Origin: Methanococcoides burtonii DSM 6242
Lineage (GTDB): Archaea; Halobacteriota; Methanosarcinia; Methanosarcinales; Methanosarcinaceae
Assembly: GCF_000013725.1 (NCBI RefSeq)
Contig: NC_007955.1
Location: 341,579-405,578, forward strand
Direction: 5' to 3'
DNA: 64,000 nucleotides
The notes beneath the pieces were generated by a model. That model made no database searches. It worked only from the letters and a program-made list of their open reading frames with translations, and was not told where the DNA came from. How positions within the stretch are numbered: position 1 is the stretch's first letter; the number at the start of each line of letters is the position of its first letter. Shown here one piece after another: positions 44,364 to 54,096 of the stretch. A program made the position numbers and the translations under genes.

Positions 44364-45641
44364 GAGATTATCAAATTAGCTTTTCGCTTTAAAAGCGTAA
44401 CTCTTTTTTCAAGACTACTGGCACCACTCTGGGCATAGCTTATGCATTGCATTTATATAGCAGAAAATGTGCCAGCCCATGAAATATTATTACGATGTTT
44501 CGGACGGAATCTGTACCAGAGATTCAATTGCTAACTATCTGAACACAGATAATGCATCAATATGCCAATTTTTGTATTTCTTAGATATCGATGACATTGC
44601 TTCTTATGTTGAAAGTAGCTATTATGCCGATAAGGACTGGCACTTTCGGTATAAGGTTTCGTCAATGATAAAGCTCATCGTTGTGAAATGTTATAGAAAC
44701 CTCTCATTTGAGAAAACAATATCGACCTTAACAAAAGAAGAAGCGCAGCTTCTTTCTTTTGAAGACAATAACGGCATTATGAATCTTCCATCCCCTGCAA
44801 CACTGCATCATTTTGTAAAATACAGACTTGGAAAAACTGGACTCGATGAAGTAATGTTCAAAATTGGAAAGAATATCTCTAAAAATACAAAGATTAGAGA
44901 TGCGAAAACAGATTCAACTCCACTTGAAGCATCAAGATATGACAAGTATGCAGATTACAATCCGCATTATAATTGTAAGATGGACAAAGCTCACATCACC
45001 ATGATTGGACCACTTCCAATCTACATGACTCATACAAAAGGTGCTTCTCACGATTCTCCTGAATTGAAGAAACATATTGATGCATTGGTAGAAATGGGAG
45101 TTGACATTGACACTTATGCATTGGATGGAGGTTATGATTCATTCAGGAATCATGCAGATATCTGGTATAAGTTGAATGCAAAACCAGTGATTGCATACTC
45201 TTCGGATTCTAAAGTTCAATACGAGGGAATGATGGAAAGAATTGATCACTGGGTTAACAAAATGTGGAAACTTGGTGGATCTATTCATATGAAATATGAA
45301 GAAAAACTTCATTTCCTCTATGAAAATGGAAGAGAAAAACAGGTAGGTATGCACTTGCGAAACAAGAATATCAAAGATGATGGATTCGATGAAGATTATT
45401 CGCACAGGGGTGAATGTGAACGAGTACACAATCATATTAAGTGGACTGTAAAGTTCGACATCAGAGGAATGAAAAATAGCAGTAAGAAACTGTATTCAGT
45501 TATGAATTTCGTTGCATATCAATTGCTTGTAGCTACAAATTTGCAAAATGGAGTTAAAGAAACGAACTCATTTGCAAATTATGTATGAGGTAATGTCATC
45601 AAATTAGAATGGGAGGATTTATGAGCTAATTTGATAATCTC
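44364..45641 (+). mobile_element. Insertion sequence with 18-bp perfect inverted ends
   Basis: GAGATTATCAAATTAGCT at 44364-44381 is the exact inverse of the sequence at 45624-45641. The 1278-bp element holds one transposase gene. No target duplication is evident at these ends. Confidence 0.85.
44467..45588 (+). CDS. DDE transposase of an IS1182/ISNCY-like element
   Basis: This is a 373-aa transposase with the N-terminal domain FRYKVSSMIKLIVVKCYRNL, and the DDE core: RDAKTDSTPLEASRYDKYAD, the second Asp in YALDGGYDSF, and the Glu in SHRGECERVHNHIKW. The first start is a GTG; ATG 44479 is also possible. It is full length within intact inverted ends, so activity is possible. I cannot fix the family name from sequence alone. 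Confidence 0.8.
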   Translation: MCQPMKYYYDVSDGICTRDSIANYLNTDNASICQFLYFLDIDDIASYVESSYYADKDWHFRYKVSSMIKLIVVKCYRNLSFEKTISTLTKEEAQLLSFEDNNGIMNLPSPATLHHFVKYRLGKTGLDEVMFKIGKNISKNTKIRDAKTDSTPLEASRYDKYADYNPHYNCKMDKAHITMIGPLPIYMTHTKGASHDSPELKKHIDALVEMGVDIDTYALDGGYDSFRNHADIWYKLNAKPVIAYSSDSKVQYEGMMERIDHWVNKMWKLGGSIHMKYEEKLHFLYENGREKQVGMHLRNKNIKDDGFDEDYSHRGECERVHNHIKWTVKFDIRGMKNSSKKLYSVMNFVAYQLLVATNLQNGVKETNSFANYV

Positions 45642-45714
45642 AAATATGACAAATCAATTTTAGCAAAAATAGAAATATACTATCTCCATATACTACACTT
45701 AAAAATTGATTTAT

Positions 45715-46317
45715 TTATACAATTTTAAACTTAATAGTGGACCTATTAAATAATTTTGCTAAAAGCGCATGTATAAGAGCTATAGGCAGATAAATTATAG
45801 TGCATAGAATCATACCAATCTCATATGGCAAACTGCTTCTATTATCTGGTTTTCCTTTAAATCTATTAACGAAAGAACCCCAAGGGATTCCAGCTGCGTT
45901 TCCAAGCATCATAATTCTTATCGACGCAAGAATGCCTTTTGCTTCTCGAAGTCCATAGATTTCTATAATTCGTTCCCAGGATTCTTTAGAAGGATATCCT
46001 CTAGAATCAGCGTAATGCTGACCAAATACGACTGCAGACATTTCTTCTTCAGGTACATCATCACTTATTCCTGCGAGCATACTTTGAATCTCTTCATTTG
46101 ACATACCTGCTTCAAGTGCCATCTTTGTATGCGCATATGAACATACTTCACATCCGTTTACCTCTGTTACAGCAAGCATAATACGCTCAAGGAAATGCTG
46201 GCTTAAAAGCTCATTTTTCTTAGCATATAGAAGATCATAGGTTGAAAAAAAGGCTAGATAAGTTATTTTATAAAATTCTCCTAATGAGTACAATTTCCTT
46301 CCAAAATTATCTTTCAT
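45715..46317 (-). CDS. Carboxymuconolactone decarboxylase/AhpD-family protein with membrane tail
   Basis: This is a 200-aa protein. Residues ~40-150 form an AhpD-like domain with the redox motif EVCSYAHTKMALEAG (Cys-x-x-x-x-His form, with a second Cys in NGCEVCS) and a following ISDDVPEEEM. The C-terminus has a hydrophobic segment (GMILCTIIYLPIALIHALLA). AhpD-like proteins act in peroxide or thiol redox reactions. The start ATG is preceded by GGAGTGTAAAG. It is flanked by insertion sequences. Confidence 0.8.
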   Translation of the reverse strand: MKDNFGRKLYSLGEFYKITYLAFFSTYDLLYAKKNELLSQHFLERIMLAVTEVNGCEVCSYAHTKMALEAGMSNEEIQSMLAGISDDVPEEEMSAVVFGQHYADSRGYPSKESWERIIEIYGLREAKGILASIRIMMLGNAAGIPWGSFVNRFKGKPDNRSSLPYEIGMILCTIIYLPIALIHALLAKLFNRSTIKFKIV

Positions 46318-46378
46318 ATCTTTACACTCCTAACATTAAGTATTAGGTGGTTGTTTTTTTACATGTATAGTACATATA

Positions 46379-46511
46379 TTAGATTAAAATACCTATGTCC
46401 ATACCAAGATTGTTTCTCTTCTCGATGCGCTGAATTAGTTCCTCAACAGTAATCGGTTCAGTATAGATTATGATAAAACACTCCCTTTCTGTAGTTCGTT
46501 TGTTCATTAAT
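46379..46511 (-). pseudogene. Short gene remnant next to the ISH3 end
   Basis: From an ATG near 46507 the minus strand reads MNKRTTERECFIIIYTEPIT, then VEELIQRIEKRNNLGMDIG. The ~42-aa frame looks protein-like, but the frame also runs on through the ISH3 end. It is probably the piece of a gene cut by that element. The family is not recognised. Confidence 0.25.
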
Positions 46512-46681
46512 TTCAGTAGTTCTCTAATTTTGGCATAATCCACTAAATCAACACCACTCGGCACATTTATATACCATTAATATGCCCTCTCCATGTTATC
46601 ACGACTAGAATTAACACCTGCTCACTGTATCAAAACTGATCTACCACCACTTCTGGACAACATCCCTATTTCAATAAATAG
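46512..46681 (-). mobile_element. ISH3 element remnant (end and first codons of the transposase)
   Basis: This stretch matches the end of the intact ISH3 element at 56812-58062 in inverted orientation: the terminal TTCAGTAGTTCTCTAAT, the promoter region and the first ~25 codons of the transposase up to ATTTCAATAAAT. There it is cut by the ISL3 element. The rest of this ISH3 copy is absent on the other side. Confidence 0.75.
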
Positions 46682-47976
46682 AGATTCTCTTTAAGATCGT
46701 GTGGGTAATTTCAATTTCCCCGCCATCAAGAATATCATTGTATTCCTATACATTTCAGTCTTCAATCCATATGATCTCTTGAAAGCTGTCTTGATCTTGT
46801 TGTTCAATCCTTCGACAACCCCATTACTGTTATCTCCTTTAATTGATTCCAAAATTCCATACGAATTTCTTTTTATCATCTTTGCCAATGTAATGATCTC
46901 TTTAATATTACTATGAGTTCCCCAGTAGTACCATTTTTCCAGATATTCCCTTGCAACTCTTATGTTTTTGATTTCCCAGAATCGTTTTAATGCAAGTTTG
47001 AACTTGTAAGCTTTAGCAGTCTTAGTATCTAAATCTTTGATGGATTTTATTTTAATAATTTCTCTATCAGTTAAATTTTCTGGATTCTTCAACCACATGA
47101 ATCTTGTTTTACCAAGTTCTTTATTCGATTGATATTCACTTCTTCTAACTTTATCGATAGCATCATTCATCATTTTAACAATATGGAATTTACCAACGTC
47201 TTCACGATACTTATCAAAAACAACCTTCGCATTCGGGAAATATTCTTTTGCTCCACCTTTGAAAGCAGGAGACATATCCATTGATATGTATTTTATGTTA
47301 TCAGGATTTGTTTTTGTAGATAGGAAATCTCTAAATTTCCTAAACCCATCCTTTCTCTTTCCATTTTCAATATGGATTACCCTATCTTTATTCAAATCAT
47401 AGAACAAAGTCACATAACTGTGACCTTTCTTGACAGAAATCTCATCCACTCCAATTATATCAAGATTCGATAGATCCGTTTTCACCATTGATTCCTTAAC
47501 ATAATGACTAAGAATTCTCCATAATGAATCTTCATGACCATTTACCATATCAGCAATAGCAGACACTGTCATTTTTTTGGACATGCAACAAATAAGGCTT
47601 CTAAGAAAAGAGTAAATCCAGTATTTAGTCTTGTCCAGGGAACATTTACAAGCTTTACACCGTGTTCATTGCATTTTGTTCGTGGCACTCTTGTATGAAG
47701 ATATGTTTCATGATGGAAGAAATCGAGATGTCTCCATACCTTTTCTTTAGTATCATGCAATTCACTCAATTTGTTACAAATGGGACAAGGGAACTTCGTT
47801 CCCTTGGTAAAATCAAGGTAAATATCCATTCTTTTTTTGGAAGTATTAAGATCAATATCTTTTACAAACCAAGGCGATGACAATCCGAGTGCAATTTGAA
47901 GGAGTTCTTTATCTTCCATACTGATTGAATTGGAAGAAATGAATATTAAATTACCCACTCAATGTTGATGAGATCC
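46682..47976 (-). mobile_element. ISL3-family insertion sequence
   Basis: The imperfect inverted ends both contain GTGGGTAAT (GATTCTCTTTAAGATCGTGTGGG on the left, and inverted GGATCTCATCAACATTGAGT on the right). The element interrupts an ISH3 remnant on its left side. No 8-bp target duplication is visible, which fits a later rearrangement of one flank. Confidence 0.7.
46691..47958 (-). CDS. ISL3 transposase in two frames joined at an A7 run
   Basis: The first frame (47958-47569) has the ISL3 zinc-finger region (PCPICNKLSELHDTKEKVWR, RTKCNEHGVKLVNVPWTR) and stops after ACPKK. The second frame (from 47584) carries the HTH (MTVSAIADMVNGHEDSLWRI) and the DDE core (IIGVDEISVKKGHSYVTLFY, YISMDMSPAFKGGAKEYFP, SNGVVEGLNNKIKTAFKRS). 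They join at CCAAAAAAATGA by a -1 shift. ISL3 enzymes are normally one ORF, so this is either a one-base change in the homopolymer or frameshifting. Confidence 0.8.
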
Positions 47977-48491
47977 TTATTTATTTATTCTATTCATTAT
48001 GTAGAAGAAATATTCTAAACTCAGATATCTCTCATACACCACTCCATCTTTAAATTTGGCATGTTTGTATTTAAGGCTTCTGCCTATAATATATCATACA
48101 GTAATTAACACAAAATATATTAAAAATAGGATAATCATTTTGAATCAAGAGCTGGTCTTTCCAGTGTTCTGTAGAAATCTTTATAAGGCAAAAAAGAAAA
48201 GTTTGCATAACTTGTACTTTTAACAAAAAATGATGTTATAATTAGAATATAAGTTCTTTACACGATTATTTACTTCCATTTCCTTTTGTGATATGTTTGC
48301 AATACGAGACCGTTCGTTTTAAATCATGTATGTACTTTTATTTTCATTGATGTCTTTTTTAAGTCATTCAATTATATCCTTTTAGAAGAATAACTTCGAA
48401 ACATTAATGTATGGTACTTGTTAACAGATGTCAGCATTAGTGCGTGTTATGTGGTAGCATATACCAGGCAAAAAAATGGCAAGTGATAACT
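47977..48491. other. Intergenic region without a convincing gene
   Basis: This is AT-rich sequence with no ORF that I trust. A piece near 48168 (TGTTCTGTAGAAATC) resembles the end of the MITE found at 6790 and 42854 and may be a relic. The last 70 bp hold the promoter region of the symporter genes (TATA-like AGCATATACC). Confidence 0.35.
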
Positions 48492-48611
48492 ATGTTAGGA
48501 ATTGATAATCCTCAAATCTGGTTGGCATCTATATTGTGCATTGTTAGTGCATTGGGATGTATGGTCTATGGTCCTTTGAAGTGGAATGAAGAGGAAAGCG
48601 AGGAGTGGTAA
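48492..48611 (+). CDS. Symporter small accessory protein
   Basis: This 39-aa protein consists of one membrane helix and a charged tail (IDNPQIWLASILCIVSALGC, WNEEESEEW). Small proteins of this kind precede SSS-family sodium/solute symporter genes in methanogens. The symporter start follows 3 bp after its TAA, and the AGGAG at its end serves as the next ribosome-binding site. Because the partner is truncated here, the protein may have lost its function. Confidence 0.75.
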   Translation: MLGIDNPQIWLASILCIVSALGCMVYGPLKWNEEESEEW

Positions 48612-48614
48612 TAA

Positions 48615-49080
48615 GTGGCGGTAAATACTTCAACACTTGGTATCTTCGTTCTTGTATATCTTCTCGCAGTATTTTACTGTGGCTGGTTGGCTTACAAAAG
48701 GACGAAGGATGTAGAAGACTACATGCTTGCCGGAAGGAAGGTAAATCCTTATATTCTTGCTCTTTCCTATGGTGCTGCTTTCATCAGTACAGCGGCTATA
48801 ATCGGGTTTGGAGGAGTGACGGGAACACTTGGTCTTGGAACTCTCTGGCTTGTGTTCATGAATATCTTTGTGGGTATCTTTATAGCGTTCGTGGTATTTG
48901 GTGCAAGGACCAGAAGGATAGGTTTGAACCTTGGTGCTGTAACTTTCCCTGAACTTATCGGAAGGCGTTTCCAGTCTCGTTTCATTCAAGGCTATTCTGG
49001 TGCTCTCATTGCTCTTTTTATGCCTCTTTATGCCGGTATCGTCCTTATTGGCGGTGCAAGGTTCATGGAAACCGCATTAT
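48615..49080 (+). pseudogene. SSS-family sodium/solute symporter, first ~155 codons only
   Basis: From GTG 48615 the frame encodes four membrane helices of an SSS transporter (STLGIFVLVYLLAVFYCGWL, TKDVEDYMLAGRKVNP, LSYGAAFISTAAIIGFGGVT, RRFQSRFIQGYSGALIALFM). After GGARFMETAL near 49080 the frame passes without a stop into an unrelated cysteine protease sequence. A normal symporter has about 500-550 residues, so two thirds are missing. The join is a deletion or recombination fusion. Confidence 0.8.
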
Positions 49081-50188
49081 GCATGTCAAATATTGCTTTT
49101 GCAGGAACAACTGATACCGCATTAAATATAGAAGATGGGACTAAAATTGCATCATTCTATACTATGGAATTGGCAAATACATTCCCTGAACTTGCTTGTT
49201 GGGAAGGTTCGTCAGTAGAACATGAAACTACGTACTACAATTTTAACGGGGACATAACTGCATATACCTTTAATGTGGTTAAGAATGATAGATACCAGGA
49301 ATATATTTTAGTTTCTGCAACAAAGGACAATTATCCAATACTTGAATTTTCAAAGGGCAAATTGCCACACATGGATTCAGATATTAAAGATGGAACACAA
49401 AGTCTTGTAACTGATTATGCATCCGAAAATCGTTTATCTATCGAAAAAAGCACACCGATCTATGCGGGTGCAACATTCTATTATGATAAATATGAAATGG
49501 TGGACAGTAGAGATAAATCCGAAAAAACCATTTTAGTTGATCGTTTTTCAAAGAATGTAATAGATATAACTAATGCTAAACCATTGGATAATGTGGAGAA
49601 AAATACCATACTTGAAAATGAAGATATCCAAGAAGCATGGACAAATTTAGAGTATAGTATGACTGACACCAAATATTCAGCATCACCTATAGCTACAAGA
49701 AGTAGTCTTGGTTATATATTCGATGTTCCTTTGAAGCATGGTACATAAGCTGTTCTCCTACTGCAGCAGCTATGGTTCTTGAATACTGGGATGAAAATGG
49801 ATATTCAAATTTCTCATATGGGGACACCCTAATTGAAGAATTAGCCGATGCAATGGGCACGAATGAAAATGGTATCAATGGTACCAAGATCTCACATATT
49901 GATGATGGTATTGAAGAAGTATGTGATTATTATGGATACTCAGACTTTACAATTGTAAATGATGACAATTTATTCATGTCTGAAACAATGTTTGAAATTG
50001 ATGCAGGCAATCCATTTGTTTTGAGTATGATTTATGGTGGACTTGGAAGTGGGTATACCAATCCATACAATAATCATTCTGTTACATGTATGGGATATTC
50101 TGAAGGTACGATTGACTATCTATTCCTACACGACACATGGGACGATGAAGACCACCATTACATAACTTTTGGCGGCATTGGTATTTAA
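49081..50188 (+). pseudogene. C39-like cysteine peptidase, 5'-fused and frameshifted
   Basis: The first part (49081-49745) is a prodomain-like region (DTALNIEDGTKIASFYTMEL, TTYYNFNGDITAYTFNVVKN) in frame with the symporter piece. Near 49733 the frame shifts: YIFDVPLKHGT-stop should read IFDVPFEAWYISCSPTAAA, consistent with loss of one T. The next frame has the catalytic Cys (SCSPTAAAMVLEYW), His (NNHSVTCMGY) and Asp (LHDTWDDEDHHYI) of a papain-like C39 peptidase. The secretion signal is missing because of the fusion. An IS1 element begins 5 bp after the stop. Confidence 0.7.
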
Positions 50189-50192
50189 GTAG

Positions 50193-50935
50193 AGTTTATA
50201 TGTTATCAGGACCTATATTTGTGCATGAACTGTCCCAAGTGCAAGAGCTCCAATCATAAAAAGAACGGTAAAATCGATGGACTTCAACGCTACAAATGCC
50301 ATGATTGTGAGTATAACTATTCAGTGGAGCTAAAATCAACTGCTAGCCCCATGTCTGTTAAACGGCAGGCTTTACAACTCTATCTCGAAGGATTAGGATT
50401 TCGTTCAATTGGACGTTTTTTAGGAGTTAGCCACGTTTCTGTCCAAAAATGGATAAAGAAGTTTGGTCGTGAATTAGAGGATCTAAAGAGCGAAAATGAA
50501 ATATCGATTGTTGAATTAGATGAAATGCACACTTATATCGGGAACAAAAAAAATATTGTTGGATCTGGATTGCTGTTGATAGAGATGGAAAAAGGTTCAT
50601 CGACTGCTCTTTTGGTAGCAGGGGAACGGAAACAGGACTAAAACTCTGGAAAAAATTAAAGGGGAAGGAGATTGGAGAAGTGATGACTGATCACTGGAGG
50701 GCATATGCAGAGTTTGTTCCAGAGAAAATTCACACTCAATCCAAAGCTGAAACATATACTGTTGAAGGATATAACAGCATATTCAGGCACTTTCTGGCAA
50801 GATTGAGAAGAAAGTCAAAGTGTTATACTAAGAGTCTTGAAATGCTGAAGTACTCTGTTCTTCTTTTGATGAAGTACAGAAATAAAGAATTAGCGATGTT
50901 TAATTAACAATGCCAGAATTATTACTGTATAAACT
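50193..50935 (+). mobile_element. IS1-family insertion sequence
   Basis: This is an element of about 743 bp bounded by AGTTTATA and its inverse TATAAACT with further imperfect similarity inward (TTATCAGGACC and inverted AATTCTGGCA). It holds one transposase gene split by a -1 frame change. Confidence 0.65.
50225..50907 (+). CDS. IS1-family transposase in two frames joined at an A8 run
   Basis: The first frame has the zinc finger (MNCPKCKSSNHKKNGK, YKCHDCEYNY), the HTH (LGFRSIGRFLGVSHVSVQKW) and the first catalytic Asp region (ELDEMHTYIGNKK). At GGGAACAAAAAAAATATTG the reading frame must move by -1 to continue as YCWIWIAVDRDGKRFIDCSF and GTETGLKLWKKLKGKEIG, then MTDHWRAYAEFVP and the final VEGYNSIFRHFLARLRRKSK. 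IS1 is known to use -1 frameshifting at an A-run, so this may be programmed. Start ATG 50225, or TTG 50219. Confidence 0.85.
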
Positions 50936-51008
50936 GGATTTTGTCGTTTCATACTAATCACCTGAAAAAGGAAAAAAGAGAGGTAATATTAATCCTCTCC
51001 TTACTTGA

Positions 51009-51760
51009 TTAAGGAGTTCTAAATCCTTCGATAGTACTTTTGTTATTTGCGATTAATAAAATGTTGTTATGAGTACTATCTCCTTGACGAGATAAATCTG
51101 AGTATTGGAGGTCCATGTAATTTGGATATTGGTCATTAAACACAGCAGTCATTATTGTTTGGTGTAGTGTGTAAATTCCCCATGAATATGCTGCATTGTG
51201 AGTTGCTCCAAAATTGTGCCCAAATTCATGAGCTATCAACACACACCTAGCATTATAAGAGCCACTATAACTGCTGAGTAAGCCCGCTGATTTCATCTGA
51301 ACAACAGAATATGCACGTTCATCACTTCCATTGTAAACGTAGGCTCTTCCAATTTCATTTCCATTAGCTCCAGTAAAATCTTTTCCATAGAGAAGCATTG
51401 CCAAATCACTATCGGTTATATCCCTATATGCTGGAATATCGTCTTTAAAGAAATGTAAAGCTTGGCTGGAATTGTAATGTGGATATGGCTGTTTGTTTTG
51501 CACTTGAATCAATTGGACTTTGGAGTGTGTATTCTCCATTGACTTCAGATAGTCTAATTGTCGCTGCTTACGTGTTTGTGTCAATATTTTCCCTCACATT
51601 TATGAAAGATTTCAAAGATATAGGAGGGAGATATAAATTCACTTCCTTTGAAGATTGGGGTTCATGATGCAGCAATTGTTTGCAGTTTTTTAATACCAAT
51701 GCCATTGATACTTTTATTGTATAGTGCAATATGTATTCCATGCCTGTATCTAGCTTCATT
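51009..51760 (-). pseudogene. Metzincin-type zinc metallopeptidase remnant
   Basis: The 3' part (51009-51500) has the zinc motif CVLIAHEFGHNFGATHN, a downstream Met (IMTAVFNDQYPNYMDLQYSD) and a normal C-terminus. Upstream, coding-like sequence continues in another frame (IRLSEVNGEYTLQSPIDSSA, then QFQPSFTFL) after an in-frame TAA near 51568, and further up as NLYLPPISLKSFINVRENID. At least two lesions break it, and the signal peptide region is not recognisable. It was probably a secreted protease, like its neighbour the C39 peptidase. Confidence 0.6.
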
Positions 51761-51908
51761 AGCTTATCTCATATTAGCAGCAAGTTGCATCCAAATCTTG
51801 TTTAATGATCCAGTAGCAAAAGGGAATAAACTCAAAGATAGAATGATTATGACCTTAACCATTTCAAGCTTTGTGGGCATATTTACAGAAATAGCATTAG
51901 TCTTCTGA
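51648..51908 (+). CDS. Small hydrophobic hypothetical protein
   Basis: This 86-aa plus-strand frame has two to three hydrophobic segments (IVCSFLIPMPLILLLYSAIC, LASLAYLILAASCIQILF) and a polar link (NDPVAKGNKLKDRMIM). It overlaps the decayed start of the metallopeptidase on the other strand, and a GGGAG precedes it at some distance. It may be real or chance; no family is recognised. Confidence 0.3.
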   Translation: MKIGVHDAAIVCSFLIPMPLILLLYSAICIPCLYLASLAYLILAASCIQILFNDPVAKGNKLKDRMIMTLTISSFVGIFTEIALVF

Positions 51909-52138
51909 AGATATACTCTTTAATTCTTCTAGAGTATTGGTACCTTCTTTCTTTGCTGGTTTCTGGAAGAGTTCTTTTAATTTTGATACTGCATTTTTGT
52001 CAATAAAAAATTCATTTACAGTTTTGTATTTGTTCAGAAGCATGCTGATCTTTATATCGGGATATCGGTTGACAAGATAATTCTTTCTGATGGGAACTGC
52101 ATCAATTCACTTAGATCCTTTGTAAATTCCTTATCCAT
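51897..52138 (-). pseudogene. Small gene with one frameshift, downstream of cysK
   Basis: From ATG 52138 the minus strand reads MDKEFTKDLSELMQ; a one-base shift near 52096 then gives VPIRKNYLVNRYPDIKISML, LNKYKTVNEFFIDKNAVSKL and KELFQKPAKKEGTNTLEELK to TAA. The ~85-residue product is charged and helical and is not recognised. It starts only 5 bp after the cysK stop, so it was once part of that operon. Confidence 0.5.
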
Positions 52139-52143
52139 AAATA

Positions 52144-53073
52144 TCACTCCTTTTCCACAATTGTTGTACTAAGATATCGCTCCCCTGTATCTGGAAGGAC
52201 AACAACTATCATCTTTCCTTCATTCTCCTTCCGTCTTGCAACATCCAAAGCCGCAAAAAGAGCTGCACCAGATGAGATGCCTGCGAGTATCCCTTCCTTT
52301 TTGGCAAGTTCACGTGTCGTCTCAAAGGCATCTTCATTACTGACCGTTATAATTTCATCAATAATATCCACGTTCAGCACATCCGGCACGAAACCGGCAC
52401 CAATCCCCTGTATCATATGAGGCCCCGGACTGCCGCCGGAAAGTACAGCTGAATCCTTTGGTTCCACAGCTATTGCTTTAAACCCGGGCTTACGAGACTT
52501 TAGTTCTTCTGAAACACCCGTAATAGTTCCTCCGGTCCCAACGCCTGCTACCAGTATATCGACCTTTCCTCCGGTATCATCCCATATCTCCCCAGCTGTA
52601 GTGCAGCGGTGGATATCAGGATTTGCCGGATTCATGAACTGATGCGGGATAAAAGAATCAGGTGTCTCCTTTCCAATTCTTTCCGCTTCCTCGATAGCTC
52701 CTTTCATACCATTTGGGCCAGGGGTGAGCACGATCTCAGCTCCAAGGACCTTCAATATATTTCTCCTCTCAACGCTCATGGTCTCAGGCATTGTCAATAT
52801 CAGCCTGTAACCTTTAGTAGCACAAACAAAAGCCAGTCCGATACCTGTGTTTCCGGAAGTTGGCTCAATAACGATGGCTCCCTTTTTGAGCATTCCGTCC
52901 TTTTCTGCGGTCTCTATCATATTCAAGGCAATACGGTCTTTGATCGAACCCAGTGGATTAAAAGCCTCCACTTTCACAAGGACAGTAGCATAGCATCCTA
53001 CAGTTATTCTGTTCAACCGTACAAGCGGTGTCTTTCCAACAGTTTTTGTTATATCTTCGTAAATATTTTCCAT
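52144..53073 (-). CDS. cysK: Cysteine synthase (O-acetylserine sulfhydrylase)
   Basis: CysK makes cysteine from O-acetylserine and sulfide using pyridoxal phosphate. The 309-aa product has the PLP lysine K45 in [11 protein letters not shown], the substrate loop [14 protein letters not shown], the phosphate-binding [10 protein letters not shown], and the C-terminal [10 protein letters not shown]. It lies 51 bp after cysE on the same strand. Methanogens often make cysteine on tRNA; this pair gives a bacterial-type free-cysteine route and was probably acquired. Confidence 0.96.
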   Translation of the reverse strand: MENIYEDITKTVGKTPLVRLNRITVGCYATVLVKVEAFNPLGSIKDRIALNMIETAEKDGMLKKGAIVIEPTSGNTGIGLAFVCATKGYRLILTMPETMSVERRNILKVLGAEIVLTPGPNGMKGAIEEAERIGKETPDSFIPHQFMNPANPDIHRCTTAGEIWDDTGGKVDILVAGVGTGGTITGVSEELKSRKPGFKAIAVEPKDSAVLSGGSPGPHMIQGIGAGFVPDVLNVDIIDEIITVSNEDAFETTRELAKKEGILAGISSGAALFAALDVARRKENEGKMIVVVLPDTGERYLSTTIVEKE

Positions 53074-53124
53074 GTATAAACCCCAATATAACTTCCTGAA
53101 ATGCTTAAAAATATAGCTGCACTT

Positions 53125-54096
53125 TCAGGAAGATGTTCTATCCTTGAAAACCAGCTTTGGTTCTTCTATCAGTACTTTAGTATCTGCTGGTACTGATCTC
53201 GTTAACCAGACATTACCTCCTATAACGGAGCGCGCTCCTATAACGGTATCACCGCCAAGGATCGTTGAATTGGAATATATCACGACATCATCCTCTATCG
53301 TGGGATGTCTTTTAAGGTCACGAAGTATCTGTCCCTCTTCACCCCTTGGGAAACTAAGTGAACCGAGGGTAACCCCCTGGTATATCCTTACATTGTCTCC
53401 TATCTCTGAAGTCTCCCCTATGACCACCCCTGTACCATGGTCGATAAAAAATCCTTTTCCGATCTTTGCACCCGGATGGATATCGATTCCAACTACGCTG
53501 TGGGCATATTCGGTCATAATACGCGGAAGGATCTTAATATCCTGTTCATTCAACTCATGAGCTATCCTGTAGACCATAAGAGCAAAAATTCCCGGATAAC
53601 TGAAAATGATCTCATCGTACCCTTTTGCAGCCGGGTCATGCTCATAGGCTGCAATAATATCTGCTGCAAGAAGTGACCTTATCTGTGGTATCTTCCTTAA
53701 CAGCATAACTGTTTCTTCCTGTCCTTTTTCAATACATTCGGCACAATCCTCTTCCGTGCGACGACACTCATGAAGAATACTGTTCGTCACCTGTTTTGAC
53801 AGTTTTTCAAAAAGTTCGTTGATCTCATTTCCAATATGATATATCAGATTGCTCCTTTCAACCGTTTGATCTCCAAAATAACCCGGGAAAAGCACATCCT
53901 TAAAAAGGTCTATGATCTCAACAATTGATTCCCTTGAAGGTATGACCGCTGAATCAATATGTTCAAAGCAGCCTTTATCTGAGCAGCTACTTGCAACGGA
54001 ATCGATGATCTCCGGTAATTTTGAACGATAACTCATTCCCATAATTGAATATTGCATCGAACATCGTTTCGTTCTTTTGTCTAACATATCCCGCAT
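53125..54096 (-). CDS. cysE: Serine acetyltransferase
   Basis: CysE acetylates serine with acetyl-CoA, the first step of cysteine synthesis, and forms a complex with CysK. The 323-aa product has a long helical N-terminal half (DLFKDVLFPGYF, then CRRTEEDCAECIEKGQEETV) and a C-terminal left-handed beta-helix of hexapeptides (GIDIHPGAKIGKGFFIDHGT, GVVIGETSEIGDNVRIYQGV), with the catalytic His pair in DIHPGA and DHGTG. The N-terminal extension is like the longer plant/bacterial subgroup. ATG 54096 follows GAGGAGTGG. Confidence 0.95.
   Translation of the reverse strand: MRDMLDKRTKRCSMQYSIMGMSYRSKLPEIIDSVASSCSDKGCFEHIDSAVIPSRESIVEIIDLFKDVLFPGYFGDQTVERSNLIYHIGNEINELFEKLSKQVTNSILHECRRTEEDCAECIEKGQEETVMLLRKIPQIRSLLAADIIAAYEHDPAAKGYDEIIFSYPGIFALMVYRIAHELNEQDIKILPRIMTEYAHSVVGIDIHPGAKIGKGFFIDHGTGVVIGETSEIGDNVRIYQGVTLGSLSFPRGEEGQILRDLKRHPTIEDDVVIYSNSTILGGDTVIGARSVIGGNVWLTRSVPADTKVLIEEPKLVFKDRTSS

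Noticed and set aside
46379-46564. 61-aa ORF beginning MPSGVDLVDYAKIRELL
   Set aside because: Its first ~18 codons lie inside the ISH3 end (the same sequence occurs at 58010-58060). Only the part after the ISH3 end could be host-derived.
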